Both the position numbers and the translations under genes were made by a program. The notes under the pieces were generated by a model that saw only the letters and a program-made list of their open reading frames with translations, did not search any database and was not told the DNA's origin. Positions 1 to 8,220 of a stretch of 51,057 nucleotides of DNA are shown here, piece by piece (position 1 is the first letter of the stretch; each line of letters begins with the position of its first letter). The stretch is taken from positions 1-51,057 of the IMG/VR virus record IMGVR_UViG_3300021960_010990; one strand, given 5' to 3'. This stretch comes from a virus.

Positions 1-250
1 TCTGTTGTCCCTTACCACCCGAGCGTATGGATGTGATGGATGAATTAGTGTTTAATAGATCACCTATCACAACCGAGTTGTTATTGTTTTTGGGGAAAAC
101 TGTGTCCACGTTCACAGTGTAGGTGCTGAGTCCTGTCGGATACAGGAAATAGATCGGTATGGTTATTTCAAGCTCGGCTTTGGCCGAAAAAGGAAATATA
201 ACCGCCAGCCAGATGATTAAGATTTTTATAATTAGGTGTTTGTATAGCAT
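1..250 (-). CDS. Secreted/periplasmic protein, C-terminus cut by window edge
   Basis: An ATG at 250 (reverse strand) opens a frame that stays open to base 1, giving 83 visible residues. The N-terminus is a clear signal peptide: MLYKHLIIK, then a hydrophobic stretch (ILIIWLAVIFPF), then SAKA as a likely signal peptidase I site before ELEITIP. The rest is polar, with no recognised domain. The start lies 83 bases inside the end of the upstream DUF6580-type gene, so the two are probably co-transcribed. Export is predicted from sequence. Function is unknown, and the missing C-terminus may hold the identifying domain. Confidence 0.6.
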   Translation of the reverse strand, partial: MLYKHLIIKILIIWLAVIFPFSAKAELEITIPIYFLYPTGLSTYTVNVDTVFPKNNNNSVVIGDLLNTNSSITSIRSGGKGQQ

Positions 251-653
251 GTTTTAATATTATATAGAATAATATCGTGCTTGTCAATGTGTTGGTAAAA
301 AACGGAATAGCCATGACATAACAGTTGATGAGTCCTTGCAGATCATAACCATACCAACCACTGGTCCATACACCAAAGTTAGTAATCAAGAAAAATATCA
401 CGCTGGAAACAATCGGTCCACGTCCGAAGTAGGCAATTAAAAATAGAGAACCATACACCCAAGCCATGAAACTGTGCCAACCTAATATCATGTCTGTGAA
501 CATGTACACCAATAACGCCGGCAACAGAGTATAGTGTCCCCCCAAACTGAAGATGGCCAACACAGGAGTGAAATTAGGAGGATGTGGTAAAAATCGTGAC
601 ACCAAGATGAGGAATAAAAGGAAAATCTGTATGTGATTGATTTTGTTCAGCAT
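168..653 (-). CDS. DUF6580-type multi-pass membrane protein
   Basis: 161 aa, strongly hydrophobic, about five membrane segments. The N-terminal block with RFLPHPPNFTPVLAIFSLGG and the following LLVYMFTDMILGWH segment match what I know of the DUF6580 family (putative ECF S-component-like transport proteins). The family end is probably near residue 135. The last roughly 25 residues are polar and overlap the next gene, so they may be a read-through tail. The start sits six bases after a TACAAT -10 box, which predicts a leaderless mRNA. The substrate cannot be inferred. Confidence 0.7.
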   Translation of the reverse strand: MLNKINHIQIFLLFLILVSRFLPHPPNFTPVLAIFSLGGHYTLLPALLVYMFTDMILGWHSFMAWVYGSLFLIAYFGRGPIVSSVIFFLITNFGVWTSGWYGYDLQGLINCYVMAIPFFTNTLTSTILFYIILKHAIQTPNYKNLNHLAGGYISFFGQSRA

Positions 654-659
654 TGTCTA

Positions 660-688
660 ATTGTATTAGGTATATGTCCTGTTGTCAA
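660..688 (-). promoter_or_regulatory. Sigma70-type promoter for the DUF6580 gene
   Basis: Reverse strand: TTGACA (688-683), 17-base spacer, TACAAT (665-660). Only six bases separate the -10 box from the ATG at 653, so transcription should begin at or next to the A of ATG. The -35 box lies back to back with that of the rightward promoter. Confidence 0.7.
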
Positions 689-693
689 TAATC

Positions 694-722
694 TTGACAG
701 ACGACTCCTAAAATTGTATATT
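694..722 (+). promoter_or_regulatory. Sigma70-type promoter for the oxygenase operon
   Basis: TTGACA (694-699), 17-base spacer, TATATT (717-722). The ATG of the first operon gene is at 736, so the leader would be only about 6-8 bases with no Shine-Dalgarno. Together with the reverse promoter it forms a compact divergent unit in which the two -35 boxes are five bases apart. Confidence 0.7.
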
Positions 723-735
723 ATAAGTACCGATT

Positions 736-1350
736 ATGTACAGCGATCTTTTATCTTTTGGCGACGTCATCAAACTCGATTACTACGTCGAATGCCATAA
801 GCTATTAGAGGAAATAGAACCGTTCGAATGGCTGAGATACAACCCAAGGAAACCCATTCCAAGGCATGGACTGAGCGTTACCAGTCTCAATGGAACCAGA
901 GATGGCATAGATTTAGATTCGTTGTATGAGTACAACAAGGAAAACAACACGAATTACACAGAGCTCGATTTCAAGACCAAAACCGATGTCTATCATGCGA
1001 GCGAGGAAACAAGAAAGGCAGTAGAACCGTTCGACGCCGAAATTTCACGCACCCATTTTTTGAAATTGGATGCTGGTGGATATTTTCCCGCCCACCGCGA
1101 TTGGAGACATTTGGAACAGCAGACAAGTTTCCGAGTTTTAGTTCCTATAAAGAACTGCAATCCCCAAGACATGTACTTCATATATGATGGAAAAATACTA
1201 AATTTCCAGCACGGTTTTCCTTATTTTGTGAACACAAACAAGGAACACTGTCTGTTTTCGCTCTCAGGAAATAGTATTATGTTGGTACTTAATGTAGAGT
1301 GCAATTCAAAAACGTTAAATACAGTTATAGGAAGGATGGCATCAAGATGA
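736..1350 (+). CDS. 2OG-Fe(II) oxygenase, aspartyl hydroxylase-like
   Basis: 204 aa, first gene of the rightward operon. The metal-binding pattern of the double-stranded beta-helix oxygenases is visible: H120-x-D122 in FPAHRDW, and a distal H171 in NKEHCLFSLSG followed by a final hydrophobic strand. R133 (SFRVLVPI) sits where aspartyl/asparaginyl hydroxylase-like proteins have a conserved basic residue. These enzymes couple 2-oxoglutarate decarboxylation to hydroxylation of a protein or small molecule. The substrate is unknown. It overlaps the desaturase by four bases (ATGA). Fold is fairly sure, sub-family less so. Confidence 0.65.
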   Translation: MYSDLLSFGDVIKLDYYVECHKLLEEIEPFEWLRYNPRKPIPRHGLSVTSLNGTRDGIDLDSLYEYNKENNTNYTELDFKTKTDVYHASEETRKAVEPFDAEISRTHFLKLDAGGYFPAHRDWRHLEQQTSFRVLVPIKNCNPQDMYFIYDGKILNFQHGFPYFVNTNKEHCLFSLSGNSIMLVLNVECNSKTLNTVIGRMASR

Positions 1351-2021
1351 CAACATGGTTTATAGTAATATTATGTGGAATAGTATGGTCTCAGATAATT
1401 TCTCACTGGGGAGCATCTATCCTACTTCACAGACATTACTGTCACAAGCAATTTAGAGTACCCGGATGGTTTGAAACCATTGGGTTGGCCATGCTGATGA
1501 TCGCTTGTATCAGAACACCGATAGGTTGGATAGCATCACACAGGATGCATCATGTCCATTCGGATACAGAACATGATCCCCATTCTCCTAAGTTTGTAGG
1601 CTTTTGGAAAGTGCTTTCAACGACATGGGAAATTCCAAACATACCTCCAAGATACGCAAGAGACTTGTACAAGAATCCTAAGCTTGTTTTTTGTCATAAT
1701 CACTGGGGTAAAATTTTAATCGGAGCCAATGTTATCAGCTTTCTAATACATCCATACTTTTGGGTGGCATTTTGTGTTGTTCCTTTCATATTTGCAAAAA
1801 TAGGTTTTGGACTTTTGAACACAGTGGGCCATTCCAAAGGACCAAGCAATGTGCCTTGGCTCAATCTGTTTATCGCTGGTGAAGGATATCATAAAAATCA
1901 TCACGAGAATTTCAGAAGAGTAAGATTACACAAATGGGACACGGGTGGATGGATAGCAGAAAAATTTTTCAAAAACTATGGACAAAAAAGAGACACTTCT
2001 AAGTCAGTCGTTAGCAGTTAG
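1347..2021 (+). CDS. Fatty-acid desaturase (acyl-CoA/acyl-lipid Delta9 type)
   Basis: 224 aa from the ATG at 1347, which overlaps the previous stop as ATGA and has GGAAGG about ten bases upstream. An upstream in-frame ATG at 1299 is less likely. Three histidine boxes of membrane di-iron desaturases are intact: H28RHYCH33, H65RMHH69 (followed by VHSDTEHDPH, typical of stearoyl-CoA desaturases) and H182KNHH186 in GEGYHKNHH. Hydrophobic segments lie between them. It would introduce a double bond into acyl chains in the membrane. It is shorter than most bacterial family members (about 300 aa). An electron donor is not encoded nearby. Confidence 0.88.
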   Translation: MTTWFIVILCGIVWSQIISHWGASILLHRHYCHKQFRVPGWFETIGLAMLMIACIRTPIGWIASHRMHHVHSDTEHDPHSPKFVGFWKVLSTTWEIPNIPPRYARDLYKNPKLVFCHNHWGKILIGANVISFLIHPYFWVAFCVVPFIFAKIGFGLLNTVGHSKGPSNVPWLNLFIAGEGYHKNHHENFRRVRLHKWDTGGWIAEKFFKNYGQKRDTSKSVVSS

Positions 2022-2763
2022 AACTTTTCCACTCAACGAAGTCAAACAGCTGTGTGATAATTTTTCTATCGAACATCATCATGAAGTTGCAAAACCAAAA
2101 TCTAATATAGTCGATTGGCTCGCGCCGATGGTGGACCTTTCAGAATTTAAACATTTCTATCCGGCCAACGGAGTCACGGAAGGTTTGAACTATTGGATGA
2201 TGCAGGAATCGAGATCGATTCAAGTCAAGGACGGAGAGTATGCCTGGGTGGAGGGCAAGCAAGAAGGTGATGTTCATTACATCAGTTGTCCCAGTTCAGT
2301 TGACGGAAATTTTTGCGAAATCCCCACAGACAAACCAGTGGTTTTAGATTTGGCATATATTGGCTCCACTAAGATCGGCAAGTTAGATATACCAAAGAAC
2401 GTAGAAAAAGTTTTCTTTTCATTGAGCAAAAGTTTCGGATTAAGAAACTATAGGATAGGTTATTACTGGTCAAGAAGAGCCGATCCTATGTTGGAAAAAT
2501 TGATCTACTCTGCAAAGTATTACAACTATTATTCATTCGCATTGGGTGAAAAAATAATAGACCAATTCCCCATTGATTTCGTGCATGGCAAATTAGGCCA
2601 TATTCAGCGAGACCTTTGCAAAGAATTGGACCTAAATCCCAGCGATTCATTATGGTTGGCAACCACTACAGATCAAGCATATAATAAGTTTAAGCGAGGA
2701 GACACGAATCGTGTTTGTTTAAGCGGTTTGATAGAAAAAGCATATTATGATAAATCCATTTAG
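1978..2763 (+). CDS. Miniature class I/II aminotransferase-like PLP protein
   Basis: 261 aa. The heart of a fold-type I PLP enzyme is visible: D124-L-A-Y127 (the D-x-A-Y that contacts the PLP ring), then SLSK151SFGL and R159-I-G-Y (Schiff-base lysine and phosphate-contacting arginine). ANGVTEGL near residue 63 resembles the TNGATEA cofactor loop. The protein is about two-thirds of the usual length of roughly 390 aa, and most of the C-terminal small domain looks reduced. The start overlaps the desaturase by 44 bases. It could be a real transaminase or a related PLP enzyme, or a non-catalytic derivative. The key residues argue for PLP binding. Confidence 0.65.
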   Translation: MDKKETLLSQSLAVRTFPLNEVKQLCDNFSIEHHHEVAKPKSNIVDWLAPMVDLSEFKHFYPANGVTEGLNYWMMQESRSIQVKDGEYAWVEGKQEGDVHYISCPSSVDGNFCEIPTDKPVVLDLAYIGSTKIGKLDIPKNVEKVFFSLSKSFGLRNYRIGYYWSRRADPMLEKLIYSAKYYNYYSFALGEKIIDQFPIDFVHGKLGHIQRDLCKELDLNPSDSLWLATTTDQAYNKFKRGDTNRVCLSGLIEKAYYDKSI

Positions 2764-3571
2764 ATCGATTGAGTCTATAGTAGGACTTTCTGATACACAG
2801 TTATTAGATTTGGCCAATACAATACACAAAGAAGGCGTAGCGGTTTTTTATGATCAAAATTTAACTATGTCCGACCTTGTAGAAGTTTGTAAAAAATTCG
2901 GCGAGTGCGAAACCCCCAATCTTTTCATGAATCCCAAGGAGCATCCAGAAATTTCTTTGGTGACAGGAAAACGCAAGGATGACGGTCAAAAAATAGGAAT
3001 GTTTGGAGACACGGAATTGGGCTGGCATTCGAACGGAAACTCGAGGCACTTGATTGATAAAATTCTCATAAGTTTGTATTGCGTTGAGGAAGACATCAAC
3101 ACCACCCTGAGCGTGTGTCACACTTCCAAACCTTTTTATGACATGAGCCAAGATGAACAGGAGTATTGGAAGTCCATCAAAATAAGGTTAAAATTTGTTA
3201 ACAACACAGTGTACAGTCTTGAAGAAGGTGACCCTGAACTGGAATTCATGAGCAAGCACAAAGGAAGCATCAGGAAGTTGGTCGATCAACACCCGCACAC
3301 TGGAGATTTTTATTTCTATTTTCCATATCACTTCATAATCGGAGCCTGGGAAGGATCTAAAAAAATTGATCATACAGAATTAGTAAACAAATTGATGCCC
3401 AAAATATTCCAATCCAGATATCAGTATCATCATATATTCAAAAAAGGAGATCTGTTGTTGATGGATCAGTTTACAAGTTTACACAGACGCACTCCGGTAA
3501 TGGACAAGGAAAGATTGTTATGGAGAGTGGCCAGCGATTTCAAAAGGATACATGATGAACAAAAATCTTGA
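2747..3571 (+). CDS. TauD/TfdA-like 2OG dioxygenase with an H-x-N metal motif
   Basis: 274 aa, in the size range of TauD/TfdA enzymes. The first metal motif is W-H94-S-N96 where the family normally has W-H-x-D. The distal part is family-like: MDQFTSLH246RRTP, then R260 in RLLWR for the 2OG carboxylate. The change of the acidic ligand to asparagine is the odd point, because it would weaken iron binding or open the iron site as in halogenases (which carry A or G there). It overlaps its neighbours by 17 and 20 bases. The superfamily is fairly secure. The reaction is unknown. Confidence 0.7.
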   Translation: MINPFRSIESIVGLSDTQLLDLANTIHKEGVAVFYDQNLTMSDLVEVCKKFGECETPNLFMNPKEHPEISLVTGKRKDDGQKIGMFGDTELGWHSNGNSRHLIDKILISLYCVEEDINTTLSVCHTSKPFYDMSQDEQEYWKSIKIRLKFVNNTVYSLEEGDPELEFMSKHKGSIRKLVDQHPHTGDFYFYFPYHFIIGAWEGSKKIDHTELVNKLMPKIFQSRYQYHHIFKKGDLLLMDQFTSLHRRTPVMDKERLLWRVASDFKRIHDEQKS

Positions 3572-4133
3572 AAGATATCTGTACAGAGCTCAGTTCATAA
3601 CACCCCAGAAGGCGGACGAGGTCAGGAATGTTTTAGACACAGAAACAACTTGGGTGAACTTTGACTACAAAGGACCTGAGAATATCTGTGTGCAGGATAA
3701 TCCTCAGATTCCATACCATGTCACCGAATTGGGTCTTGAACATCAGATGACAAAATATTTAGAAACTCAAATTGACCGTGTTGTGGATGATTACATACAC
3801 AACTATCTACAAGATATCACTTGGTTCACTTATTGGAATGGCAAGACACGATTCTATTATATTAGATATCCAACCGGGTCTGATGGAATGGGAACCCATG
3901 CGGATCACGTGAGGAACATATTCGACGGAACCAGGAGGGGAATTCCAACTCTGACTGTGCTTGGATCATTGAGTGACGAGTACGAAGGAGGAGATATTGT
4001 GTTTTGGCAAGACACACCCAAAAGATTGAAAAAAGGTGAAGTTTTTATCTTTCCTTCTATTTTCCTTTATCCGCATGAAGTAACTCCTATCACCCAGGGC
4101 ACACGATACTCATTCGCTGTTTGGATATGGTAG
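3552..4133 (+). CDS. Prolyl 4-hydroxylase-like 2OG-Fe(II) oxygenase
   Basis: 193 aa. All P4H-type residues are visible in order: YPTGSDGMGTH116-A-D118H (iron), YEGGDIVFW (the GG(E/D)-hydrophobic strand), H175 in LYPHEV and R185 in GTRYSFAVWIW (2OG salt bridge). This is a complete catalytic set, so the protein is probably active. Family members hydroxylate prolyl or other residues in proteins, or free small molecules. It starts 20 bases inside the previous gene and ends overlapping the methyltransferase start, consistent with translational coupling. Confidence 0.82.
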   Translation: MMNKNLERYLYRAQFITPQKADEVRNVLDTETTWVNFDYKGPENICVQDNPQIPYHVTELGLEHQMTKYLETQIDRVVDDYIHNYLQDITWFTYWNGKTRFYYIRYPTGSDGMGTHADHVRNIFDGTRRGIPTLTVLGSLSDEYEGGDIVFWQDTPKRLKKGEVFIFPSIFLYPHEVTPITQGTRYSFAVWIW

Positions 4134-4771
4134 ACAAGAACATTCCATGGCCCACGATAAATGACCAAACCTCTGAGTTTGTGAATGTGCCTCTTATAGA
4201 AAATTACAAATTCAAGGACATGTGGTACCTTGACACAGAGCAAGCCAAACCTTTGTTCGAAAAACAAGCAGACATCATCATACAAAAACAGTGCAAGGGA
4301 ATAGTAGATGTGGGGTGCAGACACGGCCCCGTAAATGCTATACTGCACGAAAAGGGTTACACAGATTACAGATACATGGGATTTGACACATCAGTCGAGC
4401 CCATAGAGTTGGCCAAACAACAATGGATACAGTTTCCAAACATAGAATATAGGAATGTGTCATGGAATGACAAATCTAAAATCACAGTGGACTTTGATGT
4501 TGATCAAGTCATATGGAGTGGTGTTTTGATATACCAGCCGGACGAGCACCATCAAGTTTTCCATGATATCACTGTTGATTTATATAAAAGTAAAAATGCA
4601 ATCATAGCTGAAGTATATCATGATCAGAAATACAAGGAAGACAGGCTCCTATTAAATACCATTACACACGAAATGGATCAATACTCGCAGAGATACTCAC
4701 AGGTTGATCAAACTCTTTTGGATTGTGAAATATTTTCCGGAAGGAGACTTGTCCTTGACATTACGATATAG
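4127..4771 (+). CDS. Class I SAM-dependent methyltransferase-like protein
   Basis: 214 aa from the ATG at 4127 (an in-frame TTG at 4121 is possible). Motif I for S-adenosylmethionine binding is seen as IVDVGCRHGPVNAIL, followed by the acidic end of strand 2 in YMGFDTSVEPIELAK and a motif IV-like VDQVIWSGVLIYQP. This is the Rossmann-like layout of small-molecule O- or N-methyltransferases. No target-recognition domain for DNA is evident. The start codon overlaps the preceding stop, and a 46-base gap follows, the first in the operon. Confidence 0.72.
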   Translation: MVDKNIPWPTINDQTSEFVNVPLIENYKFKDMWYLDTEQAKPLFEKQADIIIQKQCKGIVDVGCRHGPVNAILHEKGYTDYRYMGFDTSVEPIELAKQQWIQFPNIEYRNVSWNDKSKITVDFDVDQVIWSGVLIYQPDEHHQVFHDITVDLYKSKNAIIAEVYHDQKYKEDRLLLNTITHEMDQYSQRYSQVDQTLLDCEIFSGRRLVLDITI

Positions 4772-4817
4772 AATAGAAAAAAGAAAAGTTGACGTCAGCA
4801 AGCGGAAGTATGTCAAC

Positions 4818-5534
4818 ATGGACCCTCACAACGATCGACCAGATTACGATCATCTCCAAATCCATGATCAATATGTTGGTTACAAAGACGCATTCTACAC
4901 TCCGATCGATATGCCTAAGATTGATGTCGATCTCGATCATATAGAATCACTTTGGTCAGACCCAAGCATGGAAAAAGGAACAACTGCCGGCACCATCGCT
5001 GTGGGCAAAGTTTTGTTTTTAAAAATGAACATGTTCACATATGTGGATGGCAACCCGCCTTGGTATGCATGGGCAAAAAGTGAAATACCGCACATATGTG
5101 ATTTCATCGACCAACTGCCTTTCAAATCTATAAGACAGTGTGCGTTTGTGCAACCACCCGACGTTACACCGCCACACTATGATGAGCCATTGACTATGAC
5201 TCCACATCTCAGAGATAGTGCTCCGTCACAATACAGGATAAGGTGGAGCAAAGTTACAGACAAAGATAATGAGATATTTTACATGAGCAAGGATTCCGGA
5301 GCAACCAAAATTTACCCTGTGCTACCAGATGAAACCAACACATACGTTTATGATGGTTCTGTGTGGGAACATGGCACTGATCGTGGATTTAAAATGAGCG
5401 AAAGAGCATTAATTGTCATGTCGGGGATACTGGATATCCCAAGGCATCATGCTCTGTTAGAAAAATCTATGGACAAATACAAGGATTATGTTTTGTATGA
5501 CAAAGAATTCGAACATACCATATCTCAAAGTTAA
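4818..5534 (+). CDS. Putative 2OG-Fe(II) oxygenase (H-Y-D...H type)
   Basis: 238 aa from the ATG at 4818, preceded by a GGAAG ribosome-binding site. The frame is open further upstream to a TTG at 4704, but that would overlap the methyltransferase heavily. Candidate iron ligands are H120-Y-D122 in VTPPHYDEP and H185 in VWEHGTD. R196 (SERALIVMSG) would bind the 2OG carboxylate. The spacing fits the double-stranded beta-helix fold, but overall similarity to a named family is low. Read as a member of the operon's oxygenase set. Substrate unknown. Confidence 0.55.
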   Translation: MDPHNDRPDYDHLQIHDQYVGYKDAFYTPIDMPKIDVDLDHIESLWSDPSMEKGTTAGTIAVGKVLFLKMNMFTYVDGNPPWYAWAKSEIPHICDFIDQLPFKSIRQCAFVQPPDVTPPHYDEPLTMTPHLRDSAPSQYRIRWSKVTDKDNEIFYMSKDSGATKIYPVLPDETNTYVYDGSVWEHGTDRGFKMSERALIVMSGILDIPRHHALLEKSMDKYKDYVLYDKEFEHTISQS

Positions 5535-6213
5535 TCTCACAGTTCCGGTTTTAGATATTTGCGATGAAGCAAGTCATTTGCTTGAAAACAGAATGTATGA
5601 GCCTCATAGATCGGATGATGGTCGTGGTTGGAACGTGTTTACTCTTTATGGTGAGGGAGAGTACATAACGATTGGCGGCAATTGGGGAGATCCTGCAAAA
5701 TATCATTGGACTGACCTTGCAAAAAAGCACTGTCCAAAAACTATCGAGTGGTTACAAAGTTTGCCATACACAGAAATTTATAGAGCAAGATTTATGTTTT
5801 TGGAGCCGGATGGACACATCAAGATACATCACGACAAAGAACCCAACGAGATTTTAGGACACACAGTCGTCGACGATGCCATGAACATAGCAATCAAACA
5901 TCCGCAAGGCTGTTACATGAGGCAGGTGTACAAGGATCATTACAATGAAGTACCTTTTGAAAATGGCGCCGCATTTTTCTTCAACAATAGATACTTCCAT
6001 TATGTACACAATAACAGCAATGAAACAAGGATCCATATGATCATCCATGCAAAATGGTTGCCCTTAAACACTGAATACACTAAAATCAAATTGTTAGAAA
6101 AGAATTATTTAGATCACGACGAATTCGCATATTCGAACAACCCATGGAACAACAAGGAAGCATTAGATGAAAAAATCTCAGCATATACACCAGACCTGTC
6201 TTATTGTTGTTGA
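5488..6213 (+). CDS. Aspartyl hydroxylase-like 2OG-Fe(II) oxygenase
   Basis: 241 aa. H114-H-D116 in HIKIHHDKEP is the first metal motif. The distal block YFH171YVHN175....R181IHMIIH follows the H-x-V-x-N-x5-R-x-H-hydrophobic pattern of aspartyl/asparaginyl beta-hydroxylase-like proteins closely. The start at 5488 overlaps the previous gene by 47 bases, and an alternative ATG lies three codons in. The gene is next to other oxygenases in the same operon but shows no obvious recent duplication with them. Confidence 0.65.
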   Translation: MFCMTKNSNIPYLKVNLTVPVLDICDEASHLLENRMYEPHRSDDGRGWNVFTLYGEGEYITIGGNWGDPAKYHWTDLAKKHCPKTIEWLQSLPYTEIYRARFMFLEPDGHIKIHHDKEPNEILGHTVVDDAMNIAIKHPQGCYMRQVYKDHYNEVPFENGAAFFFNNRYFHYVHNNSNETRIHMIIHAKWLPLNTEYTKIKLLEKNYLDHDEFAYSNNPWNNKEALDEKISAYTPDLSYCC

Positions 6214-7405
6214 AAACTTAAACCAACAAGGAGACCATTTCGAAATCGGTGCTTGCCAAAATTATACCAGCAGTATGATTTATGAACTCCAAACCAAAGT
6301 TCCGGAGATGGCCATATACACTGTTGCTTCATATGATGAGGCCATGACCCATTTTGATAAGCACAAATATGTTTTCGTTTCTTCGATCGGAAATTACATA
6401 GAGTGGTACAACTTCAGTTACATCATTGACAGGATGGCCCAAGAAAATCTTGCATTGGTTGGACACATATTACACAAGCGTGGATATTATGAAATACATG
6501 ATCAAGTTTTTGTGATTGATTCAGAAAAATGGAAGCAGGCCGGCAGTCCGCACATTAGAAAATCCGTCAAAGACAAAGCATGTGCTATTGAGAGAGATCC
6601 CGGAAACATTCACCACGATTACACACCAAAGTGGATCAAGGCGGATCAGAATTCACTTGCACAACCTTACAATATTCCTGTGGATGGCATGTTCCTTGGT
6701 TCTCAATTGATATCGGAGTTCGCCCATCAAAAACTGAACATGTCTGCATTCAACAGCCTTGAAAGAAAACACAAGTATTATCTATATGGAGGGACAGAAT
6801 GGTTTTATCCGGCTCTGTTCATGACAGAAAGTTATGCATTTTGTAACGAACCTTTAGAGAAGATGGCGGATGAAATGCCCACTGATGTTGAACAGTACTT
6901 TGGCATAGCCAGTCCCTACTATATATTGGCACTGTCATACAAAAATCCCCAATGCAAGGATTGGCAAATCTTTGACAACAGCCACATACAATTATTATAT
7001 TGCAAATGGGTATTAGAAAAATTGCCAACATTCGGATATGATGTCAAACACACACTTTCCGCATTTCTGAGAGAATATCCTTGGATCAAATCTAAAGATT
7101 TTGAAGCCATCGACACAAACCCATATTTGGAAAAAATTATCAATTACATTCAACGCATGGTCAAACCCTACGACTTGGGTAGCGTGAATTATATAGAACA
7201 AAATATATGGGTGGATCAAGAAATTAATATTTTAAACAAGCCGACCTTGGCCTACACGTCAAACGTTTTTAGATACCAGCCCGCTAGCAAATGGATGCCA
7301 CTGTCAAAACAAAAACAAGCAGAAATAAAATTTTTAAATATTTTAAAAAGCAATCCCAATGTTCATACCATTGTGAATGATATGAAAACAGAAAGGATCA
7401 AATGA
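6167..7405 (+). CDS. Uncharacterised 412-aa protein in the oxygenase operon
   Basis: I do not recognise this protein. It is soluble, rich in aromatic residues, and has no signal peptide or membrane span. An N-terminal alternating hydrophobic pattern (TCLIVVE; AIYTVASYDEAM; YVFVSSIGNYIEWYNF) suggests a Rossmann-like or glycosyltransferase-like alpha/beta fold. A later segment, HDQVFVIDSEKWKQAG, vaguely resembles glycosyltransferase-type domains. It starts 47 bases within the preceding gene and ends with an ATGA overlap with the SGNH hydrolase. Its place in the operon suggests it works on the same substrate as the oxygenases. Confidence 0.6.
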   Translation: MKKSQHIHQTCLIVVENLNQQGDHFEIGACQNYTSSMIYELQTKVPEMAIYTVASYDEAMTHFDKHKYVFVSSIGNYIEWYNFSYIIDRMAQENLALVGHILHKRGYYEIHDQVFVIDSEKWKQAGSPHIRKSVKDKACAIERDPGNIHHDYTPKWIKADQNSLAQPYNIPVDGMFLGSQLISEFAHQKLNMSAFNSLERKHKYYLYGGTEWFYPALFMTESYAFCNEPLEKMADEMPTDVEQYFGIASPYYILALSYKNPQCKDWQIFDNSHIQLLYCKWVLEKLPTFGYDVKHTLSAFLREYPWIKSKDFEAIDTNPYLEKIINYIQRMVKPYDLGSVNYIEQNIWVDQEINILNKPTLAYTSNVFRYQPASKWMPLSKQKQAEIKFLNILKSNPNVHTIVNDMKTERIK

Positions 7406-8220
7406 TGCAAATACACTGTTTTGGAGATTCTAATGTATGGGGAGATGAGCAACCAAACTGCACTATAGGTGTAGATTCACAACCCAGCAAGACTACTTTT
7501 CCTTATTACCTTGCAAAAAAGTTCAACATCGAGACTGTGAACAATCATGCTGTGTCGGGAGGATCTTTGCAGTTGGTTTGTGACAGTGTGCTTTTTAATT
7601 TTTTACCTAAGAAATTTCCGTTGGATGACATCATCATTGTCTATCTACCCAACTGCTCTAAATATTCGTTTGTGACAAATGATAGAAAAGAATATAATAA
7701 AATCCGGGATATCATAAGATATCGATTAAGATCATGTGTGTATGATAATGATCTTAAGAAGGACACGGTCGAATGGATGATGCGACACATGTGGCATGAA
7801 CAAGCATTGTATTACAACGTCATCAAGCATGTTACAACCATCGATGTGTTCCTTAAAGACTATAAAAATGTTTTCTATTTTTGGAACACAAGACATCATC
7901 ACAGTAATTTTAGAAAAGGCCAAGACGGGTTGGATTCTGAATTAAATTTTAGGAATGCTTGGTTCCCCACTGACGATCTTGCAGAACCGTTCATAGGAAA
8001 TAGCGTTTTTGACAGCGATATTATAGAACATCATGATCCATTATTCGAAAACATAGCCAAACGCACAGTTGATTGGGATATTTTATCAGTATTCGATAGG
8101 ATAAGCGACCAATTAAATGTACATAAATACAAACAGAAGCATCATGCACCACAGGTTCATGAGCATTATGTTGATACATTTTTGTATGAACATATTAAGG
8201 AGAAAATGAATGTCGATTGA
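7402..8220 (+). CDS. SGNH/GDSL-type hydrolase-like protein
   Basis: 272 aa. The N-terminus IHCFGDSNVWG is the block I GDS(N) motif with the candidate nucleophile S10. NHAVSGGSLQ supplies a block II-like glycine, and the C-terminal APQVHEHYVDTF may carry the block V histidine. Family members are serine esterases or acyl hydrolases acting on lipids, acetylated sugars or peptidoglycan. A block III N is not certain (LPNCSKYSF). GAAAGGA precedes the start, which overlaps the previous stop by ATGA. It ends with an 11-base overlap with the next gene. Confidence 0.6.
   Translation: MMQIHCFGDSNVWGDEQPNCTIGVDSQPSKTTFPYYLAKKFNIETVNNHAVSGGSLQLVCDSVLFNFLPKKFPLDDIIIVYLPNCSKYSFVTNDRKEYNKIRDIIRYRLRSCVYDNDLKKDTVEWMMRHMWHEQALYYNVIKHVTTIDVFLKDYKNVFYFWNTRHHHSNFRKGQDGLDSELNFRNAWFPTDDLAEPFIGNSVFDSDIIEHHDPLFENIAKRTVDWDILSVFDRISDQLNVHKYKQKHHAPQVHEHYVDTFLYEHIKEKMNVD

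Noticed and set aside
4704-4817. TTG start 38 codons upstream for the oxygenase-like gene at 4818
   Set aside because: It would overlap the methyltransferase by 68 bases, and the ATG at 4818 has a GGAAG site.
5672-5857. Short alternative-frame ORFs within the oxygenase operon
   Set aside because: They lie wholly within larger overlapping genes that carry clear motifs.
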